Shown: positions 1 to 9,941, counted from the stretch's first letter. The stretch: 64,000 bases of DNA from Ignavibacteriota bacterium (GCA_016716225.1 JADJWT010000001.1:930001-994000), one strand, 5' to 3'. Program-made: numbers and translations. Notes: generated from the letters alone by a model not told the origin.

Positions 1-52
1 ACCTCAAAGTAAAATGACATCTTTATTAAGTAATAAATTTATTTGCTCAAAA

Positions 53-517
53 TTATTTCAATGGTTTAAGAGTTATATCACGGAAATATTTTGTTCCGAT
101 ATAAGTTCTCATATCAAACCGCATATCTGTCATTTCACGCATTTTTTCTTGATCGGAAGTTTTATAATGCATTTCACTTATTTTATCCATTTTATCCTCG
201 TCGGCTTGGTTATAATCAAGTGCAACACCAAAATTCTTGTACAATGCTGCAAATGCAATATCCCAATCTTCAGGACTTGATGGTGTATTTAGAAGAATAT
301 AATAACCTTCAAGTAATCCTTGCTTTTTTGCTTCTTCCTGAACTGGTAAAAAGTGAGTGCGAAGATATTTCATGTAGTTATCAAACTGCCCAGGTTTTGT
401 TCTATAAAAACTTACAACACGTACATTGCCCTCTGTATAATGCTCTTGTCCGAATAAACTAACGGAGAATAGAATCATGATTAACGATAGTAGAGTTAAG
501 ATTTTTATTTTTTTCAT
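53..517 (-). CDS. exported NIPSNAP-like (dimeric alpha/beta-barrel) protein
   Basis: A 154-residue protein of unknown role. Residues 1-23 form a signal peptide (Lys-rich start, hydrophobic core, ending SLFGQ), so it should be exported to the periplasm. The mature part (VRVVSFYRTKPGQFDNYMKY, then a long amphipathic stretch, then REMTDMRFDMRTYIGTKYFR) has the layout of NIPSNAP/ABM-like dimeric alpha-beta barrel proteins; this fold call is inference. The ATG is followed by a normal signal sequence and supports the start. It is the first of several small exported proteins on the same strand. The protein at 1081-1509 has a similar C-terminal layout and may be a distant paralogue. Confidence 0.6.
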   Translation of the reverse strand: MKKIKILTLLSLIMILFSVSLFGQEHYTEGNVRVVSFYRTKPGQFDNYMKYLRTHFLPVQEEAKKQGLLEGYYILLNTPSSPEDWDIAFAALYKNFGVALDYNQADEDKMDKISEMHYKTSDQEKMREMTDMRFDMRTYIGTKYFRDITLKPLK

Positions 518-583
518 TTTTTCCTCTTTGTGAAATATTTAATTAATTACGATTAAGAATTTTTAACAAAATTTAGTTCAACA

Positions 584-1048
584 TTATTGTGTTTTAGATG
601 TTCTTCCGCCATGATCTCCGACTAAAAACCATTTACCGTCTTTTTTCATCAATATATCTGTCCATTTTCCAGCTGTTGGCTCTTCCTTTCCGGTTTGATT
701 ATTTTTTTCTATTTGTGAATAAAAATAATTGGCAAATGCAAAATCACCTTTAACCCAAACAGTTACTGGAGTTAAAGTATATAGTACAGTAGTATTATTT
801 TTAAATTCATTTGTTATCCATTTAGAAGTATTAGATTTATTTTGAGGAACAACTATTTGATAGCTCCACCCAATATAACTTTCATCAAAATATGACAGAA
901 ATCCTTGTGCATCTCCCTTTGATGAAACTTCCCAATATTTTTCTACTCCAGCCCAAACTTCTTTTTGCTCCGAAGTCCAAGATTGTCCATTTATACTACT
1001 TATAATTCCAATTAAAAATATGCTTAGTATAATTATGTTCTTTTTCAT
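584..1048 (-). CDS. exported SnoaL/DUF4440-like (NTF2 fold) protein
   Basis: A 154-residue protein with a signal peptide (residues 1-21, ending SSINGQ). The remainder resembles NTF2-like SnoaL/DUF4440 proteins: a helical start WTSEQKEVWAGVEKYWEV, a GDAQGFLSYFDESYIGW loop, then strands ending in KWTDILMKKDGKWFLVGDHG, which is the usual KD-G-W family ending. The fold makes a small-molecule pocket, but no catalytic set can be assigned. It lies 66 nt upstream of the NIPSNAP-like gene on the same strand and may share its transcript. Family assignment is fairly secure; function is unknown. Confidence 0.65.
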   Translation of the reverse strand: MKKNIIILSIFLIGIISSINGQSWTSEQKEVWAGVEKYWEVSSKGDAQGFLSYFDESYIGWSYQIVVPQNKSNTSKWITNEFKNNTTVLYTLTPVTVWVKGDFAFANYFYSQIEKNNQTGKEEPTAGKWTDILMKKDGKWFLVGDHGGRTSKTQ

Positions 1049-1080
1049 TTAATTTCCTTTAAGATATTTTATTAAAATTT

Positions 1081-1509
1081 CTATTTACTAAATTTTACTT
1101 CTCTGTAAATTTCATCCGAGTGTTTTCCGGTAAAATATTTATTATAAGCTTTGTTAAATTTTTCTCGATCTTCTTTAGTCGTCCAGCTTTCTTTAAATAG
1201 TTCTTCTAATTTCTGCATTGCTTTGGGTATATCTTCCCAAGTTTTTATTTCTGTTATTTCTAATATGTCTCGGTTGTTATTTCCCCACCAATGTCTTATA
1301 GTTTTGTGACTAATTACATATGGGTTTTTATCCCAAACCTTTGTTTGAAATTGATGAGTAAGTGAATCAAATTCAGTGGCGCTTCCATCTTCGGGGAAAG
1401 CTGCTTCAAGATTTTGAATTATAAAAGCATTTCCCGTTTGTTGGGCAAATGTTGATTTACTCGAAATTGAAATAATTAAAAAAAGAGTGATTGTAAGAAT
1501 GTGTTTCAT
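1081..1509 (-). CDS. small exported protein of unknown function
   Basis: A 142-residue protein. The frame is open further upstream, but I start at the ATG at 1509 because an AAGGAGAT Shine-Dalgarno motif lies just before it and a signal peptide begins there (MKHILTITLF, ending STFAQ). The mature protein holds TIRHWWGNNNRDILEITEIK and a C-terminal KAYNKYFTGKHSDEIYREV. That overall pattern recalls the NIPSNAP-like protein at 53-517, so a dimeric alpha-beta barrel is possible. No function can be assigned. It is 54 nt downstream of the next gene on the same strand. Confidence 0.6.
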   Translation of the reverse strand: MKHILTITLFLIISISSKSTFAQQTGNAFIIQNLEAAFPEDGSATEFDSLTHQFQTKVWDKNPYVISHKTIRHWWGNNNRDILEITEIKTWEDIPKAMQKLEELFKESWTTKEDREKFNKAYNKYFTGKHSDEIYREVKFSK

Positions 1510-1563
1510 AGAACTATCTCCTTTATTTTTTGGATTTTTTCTTAATTTGTTTAATCTTTGCAT

Positions 1564-2079
1564 CTAATCTTTAAGTTTTATTGATCCATTTGCTAATTCA
1601 ATATTTCCATCATTTTTATATAAAATGGAATGCGTATCACCTTGATAGAAATCTGCAAACATAACAACTAACGTACTATCAACTTCTACCCAAGATTTTA
1701 TTATTGTTTTATTATCAATATGAATTGTTTTGGTTTTTTCATTATTTATTTTTTTACTTTTAGAATCCTTCCAAGAAAGTGTTGAATCAGTTGTGATCAT
1801 TATTTCAACGGTAAATAGGTCATATTCAATAATCATTTCTTTGCCAATTATATTTTGATATGTCAAACTCAATTCTTTGTTTTCTAACTTTTCAATTGAG
1901 TTATTTTCCTCAGCTATTGCATCATAATATTCCCATTCAAACTCAGTATTTTGTTTATAGAAAGGTTTTCCAAACATTATAATTTCGGCTAATTTTCTTT
2001 CATCGGTTTGTGCAGATAAAGTGGAAAATATTGCTGTGATTACAAATATTATGAATAAAGTTGAATTAACTAATTTCAT
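1564..2079 (-). CDS. exported MoaF-like/lipocalin-like hypothetical protein
   Basis: A 171-residue protein with a signal peptide (about residues 1-23, ending TLSAQ). An AAAGG motif sits 6-7 nt before the ATG. The mature part alternates beta strands (SLTYQNIIGKEMIIEYDL, SWVEVDSTLVVMFADFY) and ends in a strand pair containing GDTHSILYKNDG. This beta-rich pattern resembles MoaF-related lipocalin-like proteins, but I hold that assignment weakly. It is probably the first gene of the run of small exported proteins leading left to the window edge. Confidence 0.5.
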   Translation of the reverse strand: MKLVNSTLFIIFVITAIFSTLSAQTDERKLAEIIMFGKPFYKQNTEFEWEYYDAIAEENNSIEKLENKELSLTYQNIIGKEMIIEYDLFTVEIMITTDSTLSWKDSKSKKINNEKTKTIHIDNKTIIKSWVEVDSTLVVMFADFYQGDTHSILYKNDGNIELANGSIKLKD

Positions 2080-2123
2080 TATTGTACCTTTCGTATTATT
2101 TCTAAATATTTATTTTAAGAATT

Positions 2124-2564
2124 TTAATTACCGCTTAACCACTGCTCAAAACTTTTATTTGTTTCACCAAAAGAATAACTCCAGTCCGGCAGAAGTCTTA
2201 AACCGCTATTACTTTTCCAAATAAAATTTACAGCTTCATTAATATCTTCAGTATTTACTATTTTGATTAAAAACATTTCGAATTCAGATAGGTTTTCATT
2301 TTTCATCTCACAATTAATATTTTGAGCAACTAAAGTATTTTGAATTATCTCAGCTTGTCTTAAATCATAAGTCGCCCAAACAATTCCATTATTTCCGTTT
2401 AGATAATCTTTTTCATTATATGAGATAACAAATTCTATTTTACTGCCAAATGGTAAAATTGGCGGATTTTCATTACTAATTGTTTTCCATTCAATTGATT
2501 TTTGAGGATCAATTTTAATTGTTCCGAAATTGCTATAAATTCCATTGATTGTAATTGATTTCAC
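2124..2564 (-). CDS. DUF2007-type (putative signal-transducing) protein
   Basis: A 146-residue cytoplasmic protein without a signal peptide. Residues about 65-115 (VWATYDLRQAEIIQNTLVAQ, INCEMKNENL, then IVNTEDINEAVNFIW) match the DUF2007 pattern. This is a short alpha-beta domain in which an entry strand and a helix of the AEIIQNTL type are followed by a strand and a closing helix that ends in tryptophan. The N-terminal part (PFGSKIEFVISYNEKDYL) is not recognised. A second DUF2007 copy is fused to a cupin at 7440-8072. The molecular role of DUF2007 is not established. Confidence 0.5.
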   Translation of the reverse strand: MKSITINGIYSNFGTIKIDPQKSIEWKTISNENPPILPFGSKIEFVISYNEKDYLNGNNGIVWATYDLRQAEIIQNTLVAQNINCEMKNENLSEFEMFLIKIVNTEDINEAVNFIWKSNSGLRLLPDWSYSFGETNKSFEQWLSGN

Positions 2565-2745
2565 AATTTTCTATCGATTCTTACATGTTGAATGTTGGAA
2601 AACTCATTACAAAAGTAGCTTGAAATATTACGGATATCTTGTACTATTTACGCAAAAGTGTGGATTATTTGTTCAAATTGTTTTTTTTTGTAGAAAAATC
2701 TTTGTTTGGAAAGGAATTTAAGTTCAAATGATGAAGCAATAATTT

Positions 2746-5700
2746 TTATACTGTACTTTTTTTATATTCTGATGGACTAAAACCAAATTGTTTTTTGAAT
2801 GAACGTGAAAAATATGCTTGATCGCTAAATCCGACCATATAACATATTTCTGCTACATTTCCGACATTATGTTTTAACAAATCCGCAGCTCTCTGCAAAC
2901 GAAGTGATCTTATTAATTGTCCAGCTGGTTGATCAATTAGTGCATTTAATTTTCTATTTAGTTGCGAAATACTCATATTTACTTTAGATGCAATATCTTC
3001 AATTGTAAAATTTTCATTTTTAAAATTGGATTCAATAAATTTTAATACATTTTCCAAAAATTTTTGATCTACAGAAATTTCTGTGATTTCTGAAGGCTTT
3101 AGAATTGTGGATTTACTAAATTTCTTTCTTAATTGTTTGCGCTGATAAATTAAATTTTTTACTCTAACAATCAATTCTTTAGCACTAAATGGTTTGGTTA
3201 GATAAGCATCAATTCCGGTTTCCAAACCTTCTATTTTATCATCTAAAGCAGCTTTTGCTGTCAACATAATTATTGGAATATGGCTTGTTTTATCATTACT
3301 GCGAATTTTTTTACAAAATTGATAACCATCTATTTTGGGCATCATTACATCTGTAATTATTAAATCGGGAATTTCAGCTTCAGCTTTTTTAATTCCCTCT
3401 TCTCCATTTGATGCTTCAAAAATTTTATATTCATTTTCAATTTGCTCTTTTATATATGATCTCACATCTGAATTATCATCAACTATTAAAATAATTTCGG
3501 AATTTTTATTTTGTGAAATATTTTCCATCTGTGAATTAATTATTTCAACTTTTCCTTCTTTAAGAATTTCAATATCATTTTGATTTATAAATTTTGTGGA
3601 AAAATCGACCAATTGTTCTTTTTTCAAATTTAAATCGCCTATAGGAAGTTCTATTGTAAATTCCGTCCAATAATTTTCTTCACTTTCAACATTAATTTTT
3701 CCGTTATGAAGTAGAATTAATTCATTTGCTAAAGCTAATCCAATTCCGGTTCCTTCAAATTCGCGAGTGTTTGAACCTTCAACTTGATAAAATCGATCGA
3801 AAATATGAGGTAAGTGCTTTTTACTAATTCCTTTTCCGTTATCTTTAATTTTTATTAAAACTAAAGAATTTCCTCTTAAACTTAAACTAACCGAAACTTC
3901 GCCACCGGATTTTGTAAATTTTATTGAATTCGAAATAAAATTATAGAAAACTTTTTCCATTCTATCCGGATCAAAAATTACTGGAATGTTTTCTAAATCA
4001 GATTTGAATTTTAAACTAATTTTATGTGTTTCTGCAATAGATTCAAATGAATAAAATAAACTTTTTAGAAAAGAAACAATATTATGTTGTTTTGCTTCAA
4101 GTTTCATACTTCCGGCTTCAATTTTTGATAAATCCAATAACTGATTTATTAAATCTAAAAGTCTTCGTGCATTCCTATTTGCAACGTGAAGTTTTCCTTT
4201 TTCCTTAGTTTCAATATTTGAAGAAAGAACACTTTCTATTTGTCCCAAAACTAATGTAAGTGGAGTTCTAAATTCATGAGAAATATTTGCAAAAAAGTAA
4301 GATTTTAGCTGATCGAGTTCTTTTAGTTTTTCAAAAGCTGCTAATTCGAGTTCCAAAGAATGTTTTTTGCGAATTCGTTTTAACTCATAATTTCTAATAA
4401 GAAATAATATTCCCAAAAATATAAATGCATAAATAAGATATGACCACCAAGTTAAATACCAAGGAGGAAGAATTGAAAAAATATATGAATCTTCGGTTCC
4501 AATTTTTCCATAAATATTTTTGGATTTAACACGAAAAGTATAATCTCCGCTTGAAAGATTTGTATATTCCTTTATATTTTCATTACTCCATTCCGACCAG
4601 TTTTTTTCATATCCTTCAAGCAAAAATTGATATTCATTTTGTTCAGGTTTATCAAAACTTGTTGAAGTAAATTGAAATACCAAATCATTATTTCTAAAAG
4701 AAAAAATATTTTTTTTCGAAGTTTTTTTATTTTTTGTACCGGCATGAACTAATGAATCATGATTAACAATTACATTTCTGATAAATGTTGCAAATTTATC
4801 TTTCAGAAATCTATTATTTTTCGGAGAATACTGAATTAAACCTTCATCCGAACTTATCCATAAAATTTCTTTTTCTTCAATTGGATTGTAATCCGAATAA
4901 ATTGTAAAAATTCTGCTTAAATCTAATCTTTGAAATTCCGGAGATGGTGTCCACAAATAATTATTGGAGTTTTGTTTTATAGCTTTACCAAATTTTAATC
5001 CATCTTCAGTTTTTGCCAAAATCCAAAAGTTATGATTTATGTCTTCTTCATAAAACTTTATTAAATGTGTTGAATTTGTAAAAGCTGCACCCAAAATTGA
5101 ATCCGGATTAAAACTTTTTGTTTTTTCATCAAAATTGAAAAATCCTTTATCTGTTGCAAAAAAAGGTTTTTCATCAATTAATAATATTGATGCTAAATTT
5201 CCCGGAAGTTCCTTGTTGTTATCATAATAATCTATATTTATTTTAGTTGAATCAACAGCATCAAATAAATAAGTATCTTTGCACGAAATTTGAATCGCAC
5301 CTTGGTAATAAGTTGTTAGCCATAAACTTCCATTTTCGTCTTCAATAATATTTGCAATTTCAAAAGGAACTTGAGGTAGTTTTATTAAAAGTTGAAATCT
5401 GCCATTTTTGTATTTTAAAATATTTATTCCTTCTCTATGGTTTACATAAAAAATATTCGTATCGATATTTGATTTGCATCCAACCGATGCAGTTAAATCA
5501 AATAATTTTTCAATTGTATTATCATCATTAACTTTTGAAATTCCATCCATTGTGAGAACAAAAAGTGAATTTCCAAATGAGAAAAAATTATAACCGCTTG
5601 AAGTAATTCCTTTAAATGTTTTGAATGTTAAAGTAGTTTCATCATAATGGAGAAGTCCGAATGAATTTGTAGCATAAATTTTATTTTTAAATCTATAAAT

Positions 5701-6789
5701 TGATGAAAAATAATTTTTACCGGTTTTTTCAATTGGAAGAATTTTAAATGGTGAATCAATTTCAATTCTTGCAATTCCGTCTGTCATTGCCAACCATAAA
5801 CTTCCTTGTTTATCGGGAAAAACATCATACACAATATCTGTTTTAAGTCCGTTTTTAGAATTAATATTCTGAATAAATTTTCCATTTTTGTCAATTATAA
5901 TAATTCCGCCTCTTTGAGTTGCAATTGCAATATTTTCATTAAAAAGTTTACACGCATTATAAATTTTATTTTTAAATAAAAATTGATCGGCTTCGGTTTT
6001 GAATTTTGTAAAATTATATCCGCTATAAAGAAATAATCCGTTTGTGTTTGTAGTAATTAAAATTTTATCATTAAAAGGAATCATATCATAGACTCCAATA
6101 CTTGCAAAACTTTCGCCATCCGGAATAAATTTAACTGAGTTACCAATTATTTTTTGTAATCCGATTCCATTATTTCTAACAAATATATCATCTCCAACTT
6201 TATATAATCTGTATGAAAAAACGGAATCAATAATTGTAATATTATTATTGTGAAAACGAAAAATTTGATCTTGGGTCTTAAAATAAATTCCATTTGAATT
6301 TTCAGCAACATCCCAAACATCTCCAAAATTTGGAATGTTTGAACTAATTTTACGAAGCGAAACAAATTGAAGTTGACCAATTGAATCTGCATCTAAATAA
6401 CCAAAATCAGATGATGCAGCAACATAAATTCTTCCTTTTGAATCCATACACATTGATCTGACAATTGAATTGTTGCTGGTTTTTATTAATCTCCAAGAAG
6501 TACCATCATATTCAAGAATTCCCGAATCATTTCCAAAATACATAAATCCTCTTTGATCTTGAAGAATACACCAGTTTTGAAATCCAGAATTGTATTCATT
6601 TGGACTAAAATTTTTTACAAAAAACTGCCCAATTTTGCTTGAGTTAAAATTTTGAGAATAGTTGGAGTTGATGTTAATTAATAGGAGAAAAATAATTGCG
6701 TAGTAGAAGCAATGTATTTGAAAATAATAAAAAAACTTTTCGAAAATTATTTTCCCCAAAAAATAATTTCCTTTCTGTGCAATTTGCAC
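2746..6789 (-). CDS. hybrid two-component sensor/response regulator with AraC output
   Basis: A 1347-residue one-component fusion of a complete two-component system. In order: a signal/anchor sequence (about 25-46), Reg_prop beta-propeller repeats (about 48-690, repeated GILEYDGTSW/GSLWLAMTDGI-type units), a Y_Y_Y domain (about 695-765), a transmembrane helix (about 778-803), HisKA with phospho-acceptor His838 in NISHEFRTP, HATPase with DNGKGIS and GTGIGLALA, a receiver with Asp1147 in IITDVMMPK, and an AraC HTH (about 1245-1345). This architecture normally senses periplasmic glycans or breakdown products and controls nearby genes, but no polysaccharide utilisation genes lie in view, so the ligand is unknown. 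The start is uncertain: the first codon is GTG, and a TTG 11 codons later has a better AAAGGA motif. Confidence 0.93.
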   Translation of the reverse strand: MQIAQKGNYFLGKIIFEKFFYYFQIHCFYYAIIFLLLININSNYSQNFNSSKIGQFFVKNFSPNEYNSGFQNWCILQDQRGFMYFGNDSGILEYDGTSWRLIKTSNNSIVRSMCMDSKGRIYVAASSDFGYLDADSIGQLQFVSLRKISSNIPNFGDVWDVAENSNGIYFKTQDQIFRFHNNNITIIDSVFSYRLYKVGDDIFVRNNGIGLQKIIGNSVKFIPDGESFASIGVYDMIPFNDKILITTNTNGLFLYSGYNFTKFKTEADQFLFKNKIYNACKLFNENIAIATQRGGIIIIDKNGKFIQNINSKNGLKTDIVYDVFPDKQGSLWLAMTDGIARIEIDSPFKILPIEKTGKNYFSSIYRFKNKIYATNSFGLLHYDETTLTFKTFKGITSSGYNFFSFGNSLFVLTMDGISKVNDDNTIEKLFDLTASVGCKSNIDTNIFYVNHREGINILKYKNGRFQLLIKLPQVPFEIANIIEDENGSLWLTTYYQGAIQISCKDTYLFDAVDSTKINIDYYDNNKELPGNLASILLIDEKPFFATDKGFFNFDEKTKSFNPDSILGAAFTNSTHLIKFYEEDINHNFWILAKTEDGLKFGKAIKQNSNNYLWTPSPEFQRLDLSRIFTIYSDYNPIEEKEILWISSDEGLIQYSPKNNRFLKDKFATFIRNVIVNHDSLVHAGTKNKKTSKKNIFSFRNNDLVFQFTSTSFDKPEQNEYQFLLEGYEKNWSEWSNENIKEYTNLSSGDYTFRVKSKNIYGKIGTEDSYIFSILPPWYLTWWSYLIYAFIFLGILFLIRNYELKRIRKKHSLELELAAFEKLKELDQLKSYFFANISHEFRTPLTLVLGQIESVLSSNIETKEKGKLHVANRNARRLLDLINQLLDLSKIEAGSMKLEAKQHNIVSFLKSLFYSFESIAETHKISLKFKSDLENIPVIFDPDRMEKVFYNFISNSIKFTKSGGEVSVSLSLRGNSLVLIKIKDNGKGISKKHLPHIFDRFYQVEGSNTREFEGTGIGLALANELILLHNGKINVESEENYWTEFTIELPIGDLNLKKEQLVDFSTKFINQNDIEILKEGKVEIINSQMENISQNKNSEIILIVDDNSDVRSYIKEQIENEYKIFEASNGEEGIKKAEAEIPDLIITDVMMPKIDGYQFCKKIRSNDKTSHIPIIMLTAKAALDDKIEGLETGIDAYLTKPFSAKELIVRVKNLIYQRKQLRKKFSKSTILKPSEITEISVDQKFLENVLKFIESNFKNENFTIEDIASKVNMSISQLNRKLNALIDQPAGQLIRSLRLQRAADLLKHNVGNVAEICYMVGFSDQAYFSRSFKKQFGFSPSEYKKSTV

Positions 6790-6826
6790 TTTAAATTAAT
6801 TTTACAAATACATAATGGAAAAATAT

Positions 6827-7306
6827 TTATTCAACAAATGCGGATTCAACAAATTTTCTGAGTTGTTTAACTTCATTTTTACTTAGTTGCTGCCCAATTC
6901 TTGCAAGCATATAAACGCCGAGAATTAAAATTATTGTAATTGGAACAAGCCATAAAATTTCTGCGGAATAATCAAGACTTAAACGCGAAAGTCCCCAAAA
7001 AAGAAAAACAAAGGATGCTAATCCAAGTAGGAAAAAAGTGCCAGCAAAAGCCATCCAAATACTTTCACTTGGACCAATTACACCGCGAACTTCCGTTCCT
7101 TTTTCGGTTTCATCAATTTGGAGATTTAATTGAGGAGTCCAAATATGTTTTTCATTTTGAGGTGCACAAATTACAGCATAACCTTCTTTCGCCCAGCCTT
7201 TGCATGGTGAATTTGGATCTTCAATTTTTTGTTTTATTATTTCCATAACTTCAGTTTGACTAAGTTTAGAAATAATTTTTATTCTTGGTCGTAATTCTGC
7301 TGACAT
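6827..7306 (-). CDS. two-helix membrane protein of unknown function
   Basis: A 159-residue protein. A soluble N-terminal domain (residues 1-80) contains VMEIIKQKIE, a CKGW motif and ERIWTPQLNLQI-like strands. Two transmembrane helices (about 85-110 and 118-140) follow, then a short basic C-terminal tail (KNEVKQLRKFVESAFVE). There is no signal peptide, so the soluble part probably faces the cytoplasm. It lies upstream of the hybrid regulator on the same strand, 37 nt apart, and could be co-transcribed. I do not recognise a named family. Confidence 0.6.
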   Translation of the reverse strand: MSAELRPRIKIISKLSQTEVMEIIKQKIEDPNSPCKGWAKEGYAVICAPQNEKHIWTPQLNLQIDETEKGTEVRGVIGPSESIWMAFAGTFFLLGLASFVFLFWGLSRLSLDYSAEILWLVPITIILILGVYMLARIGQQLSKNEVKQLRKFVESAFVE

Positions 7307-7439
7307 AAATTATAAAAAGACAATGTGTGCTAATAATATTAGTAAATATTTTACAAAAAGTATAATTAAATATTAAAAATCAAAATGGATTTAAGGTAAG
7401 TATTATTCTATTTGTTAATCAATTTCATGAGATAAATTA

Positions 7440-8072
7440 TCATTCATCTTCATTCTTATCTTCATCTTCTTCCTTTAAACTAACTCCCATAAAATTCAGT
7501 TCAAAATCTTTAAGTAGTTCTTTAACATCTGCCAAATCATTTTCATTTACCATAAGAATTGCGGGCTCTAATAAAGGACGAATTGACATAAAATTTTCAC
7601 CGTGAAAATAATAATCTATATTTCCATCAAGAAGACTTTTGATCATTGCAATATCTACTTGACTATATGTTTTTAAAACTTCTACATAATTAAAATTTTT
7701 ATCCAATTTTTCTTCATCATCTCTATGAACCATATTGGGTGAAAATGCTGGAAGACAAATTGCAATATATTCGGTTTCTTCAAATGGAGTACTGTATCTG
7801 ATCCATTCGTCTTTTTCCGTTAATATTGCTTCACCGGCTTTAACTTCAAAAATTTCATTTTCCGTTTCAACTTTTAAAATTCCCTTTAAAACAAAAGTAT
7901 ATTCATTAAATTCCGGTTTTTGTCCGGGCTCAATCCAACCTTTTGGACTTGTCATTTTGGCAATGCTTACTTCTTCGGTTTGCGAATTAACCCTTCCAAA
8001 ATATTCTCTAATAATTTTTGGTTTATTTCCGGCAGATTCAATGATTGACGGCGATTTAATAATTTTTGGCAT
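7440..8072 (-). CDS. cupin domain fused to DUF2007 domain
   Basis: A 210-residue protein. I start at the ATG at 8072 rather than the upstream TTG because AAAAGG lies 6 nt before it. Residues about 20-110 form a cupin (KPEFNEYTFVLKGILKVET, VKAGEAILTEKDEWIRYSTP), although the usual metal-binding His pair is largely absent. Residues about 125-195 are a DUF2007 domain (VEVLKTYSQVDIAMIKSLLD, PAILMVNENDLADVKELLKD). The C-terminus is very acidic (EEDEDKNEDE). A small-molecule-sensing cupin joined to DUF2007 suggests a signalling or sensing role, which is inference. A separate DUF2007 protein lies at 2124-2564. Confidence 0.75.
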   Translation of the reverse strand: MPKIIKSPSIIESAGNKPKIIREYFGRVNSQTEEVSIAKMTSPKGWIEPGQKPEFNEYTFVLKGILKVETENEIFEVKAGEAILTEKDEWIRYSTPFEETEYIAICLPAFSPNMVHRDDEEKLDKNFNYVEVLKTYSQVDIAMIKSLLDGNIDYYFHGENFMSIRPLLEPAILMVNENDLADVKELLKDFELNFMGVSLKEEDEDKNEDE

Positions 8073-8248
8073 GTTTAACCTTTTTATTTTCAAAAGGAAT
8101 TTAATAAAATATTATCAAAATAAAATTCTTCTGCTTGAGTGAAATCAAATTTTAAATAATTGTTAAATTTTATTTCATACCGGAAAGGATCTTTAACTTT
8201 GTTTCAAATTAGTTATTTTTCATTTAATAAAATCAAAATAGAATTGCT

Positions 8249-9874
8249 ATGAAACTCAAAAATATTATCATATACATTTTTTTATTTTCAATAATTACTT
8301 ATTCGCAAAATGATAAAAAGCCCAAACTTGTTGTTGGTATTGTCGTTGATCAAATGCGGTATGATTATTTGGAAAAATTTTATAATGAGTTTGGAAATTC
8401 CGGTTTTAAAAGATTATTAAATAACGGAACAAATTTTACAAACTGCAAAATTAATTATATTCCAACTGTAACCGGCGCTGGACATGCTTCAATCTATACC
8501 GGAACGGTTCCTTATTTTCATGGAATAATCGCAAATGATTGGAAAGACAGAAAAACATTTGAAAATGTAAATTGCGTTACGGCTTTAAGTCCCACAAACA
8601 AAATGTATGTTGAAGGAATAAGCAAAGAACTTTCTCCAGAACAGCTTTTAAGCTCAACAATTGGAGATCAAATAAAATTAAATAATTTTGGTAAATCCAA
8701 AGTTATCAGTCTCTCGGTTAAAGATCGCGGTGCAATGCTGCCAGCTGGAAGAAGTGCCGATGCAGCTTATTGGTTTGATGAAAATGCCGGAAAATTTATT
8801 TCTTCATTCTATTATTTAAAGAGATTACCGGATTGGGCGGCAAATTTTAATAATTCCGGAAAAATAGATTCATACTTAGAAAAAGAATGGGATTTATATA
8901 AACCTTCTGATGTTTATAAAAATTTACCGGATGATAATTCTGTTTATGAAGAAGATGTTTTTAACGAAGGGAAAACTTCTTTTCCGCATTCATTTAAAAA
9001 TGTTGAGCAATCAAAAAAATATCAAAAACTTACTCACACACCTTTTGGAAATCAAATATTAATTGATTTTGCAAAAGAAATTTTAGTAAATGAAAATCTT
9101 GGGAAAGGTGAATTTACTGATCATTTGGCAATTAGTTTTTCATCTCCGGATAAAATTGGTCACGATTACGGCGTGCAATCTTATGAAGTTATGGATACTT
9201 ATTTGAGATTAGATCAACAGATTTCCGAATTATTAAATATGCTTGATTCACAAGTTGGAAAAAATAATTATCTGCTTTTCTTAACTGCAGATCATGGCGG
9301 AATGGAAAATACACAACATCTTAAAGATATGCATTTTGATGCGGGTGTTTTGGAAAATACAAACTTTTTTGAAAAACTTACAGATCATTTGGAAAAAGTT
9401 TTCGGAAGTAAAAATTTAATTAAAACTAGATTTTCAAGAAATTTATATTTAAATCATGATGAAATTTCTAAACTCAAATTAGATAATGTAAAAATTGAAA
9501 ACGAAATTAAAAATTATATGTTAGATAGTTTTCCGGAAGTAGTAGAAGTTTTTACAAAATCTGAACTTGATAAGATGACAGCTTCAAGATCAACAAATAA
9601 TTATTTGCTAAATGGATATAACAAAAAAAGATCGGGTGATATTTTATTTTCTCTAAAATCTTATTATTTGGAATATGAAAAAAAACAAGGAGCTCAACAC
9701 GGCTCACGACACATTTATGATAATCACATTCCATTAATTTTCTACGGAAATAAAATTAAATATGAAACTAGAAATGATGAAGTATATATTGAAGATATTG
9801 CTGCAACTATTTGTGATTTAATTGGAATTACTCAACCAAGTGATTGTATTGGAATTCCTTTATTGAAAAAATAA
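8249..9874 (+). CDS. PafA-like alkaline phosphatase (type I phosphodiesterase superfamily)
   Basis: A 541-residue exported enzyme of the alkaline phosphatase superfamily, close in layout to the PafA phosphate-monoester hydrolases of Bacteroidota. A signal peptide ends at about residue 19 (ITYSQ). Metal and catalytic elements are in order: Asp34 (GIVVDQMR), nucleophile Thr75 (PTVTGAGHAS), SSPDKIGHDYG for the second Asp/His pair, TADHGG, and HGSRHIYDNHIPLIFYG for the last His. It would release phosphate from organic esters in the periplasm. It is divergent from the cupin gene and convergent with the S37-like peptidase; no Pho-box was recognised. Length fits the family (about 530-550). Confidence 0.9.
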   Translation: MKLKNIIIYIFLFSIITYSQNDKKPKLVVGIVVDQMRYDYLEKFYNEFGNSGFKRLLNNGTNFTNCKINYIPTVTGAGHASIYTGTVPYFHGIIANDWKDRKTFENVNCVTALSPTNKMYVEGISKELSPEQLLSSTIGDQIKLNNFGKSKVISLSVKDRGAMLPAGRSADAAYWFDENAGKFISSFYYLKRLPDWAANFNNSGKIDSYLEKEWDLYKPSDVYKNLPDDNSVYEEDVFNEGKTSFPHSFKNVEQSKKYQKLTHTPFGNQILIDFAKEILVNENLGKGEFTDHLAISFSSPDKIGHDYGVQSYEVMDTYLRLDQQISELLNMLDSQVGKNNYLLFLTADHGGMENTQHLKDMHFDAGVLENTNFFEKLTDHLEKVFGSKNLIKTRFSRNLYLNHDEISKLKLDNVKIENEIKNYMLDSFPEVVEVFTKSELDKMTASRSTNNYLLNGYNKKRSGDILFSLKSYYLEYEKKQGAQHGSRHIYDNHIPLIFYGNKIKYETRNDEVYIEDIAATICDLIGITQPSDCIGIPLLKK

Positions 9875-9941
9875 ATTATGTATTTATATTTTTCTTAACA
9901 GATCATAAATAATCTGCGTAATCTGAGTTCTATTTTTTTAA

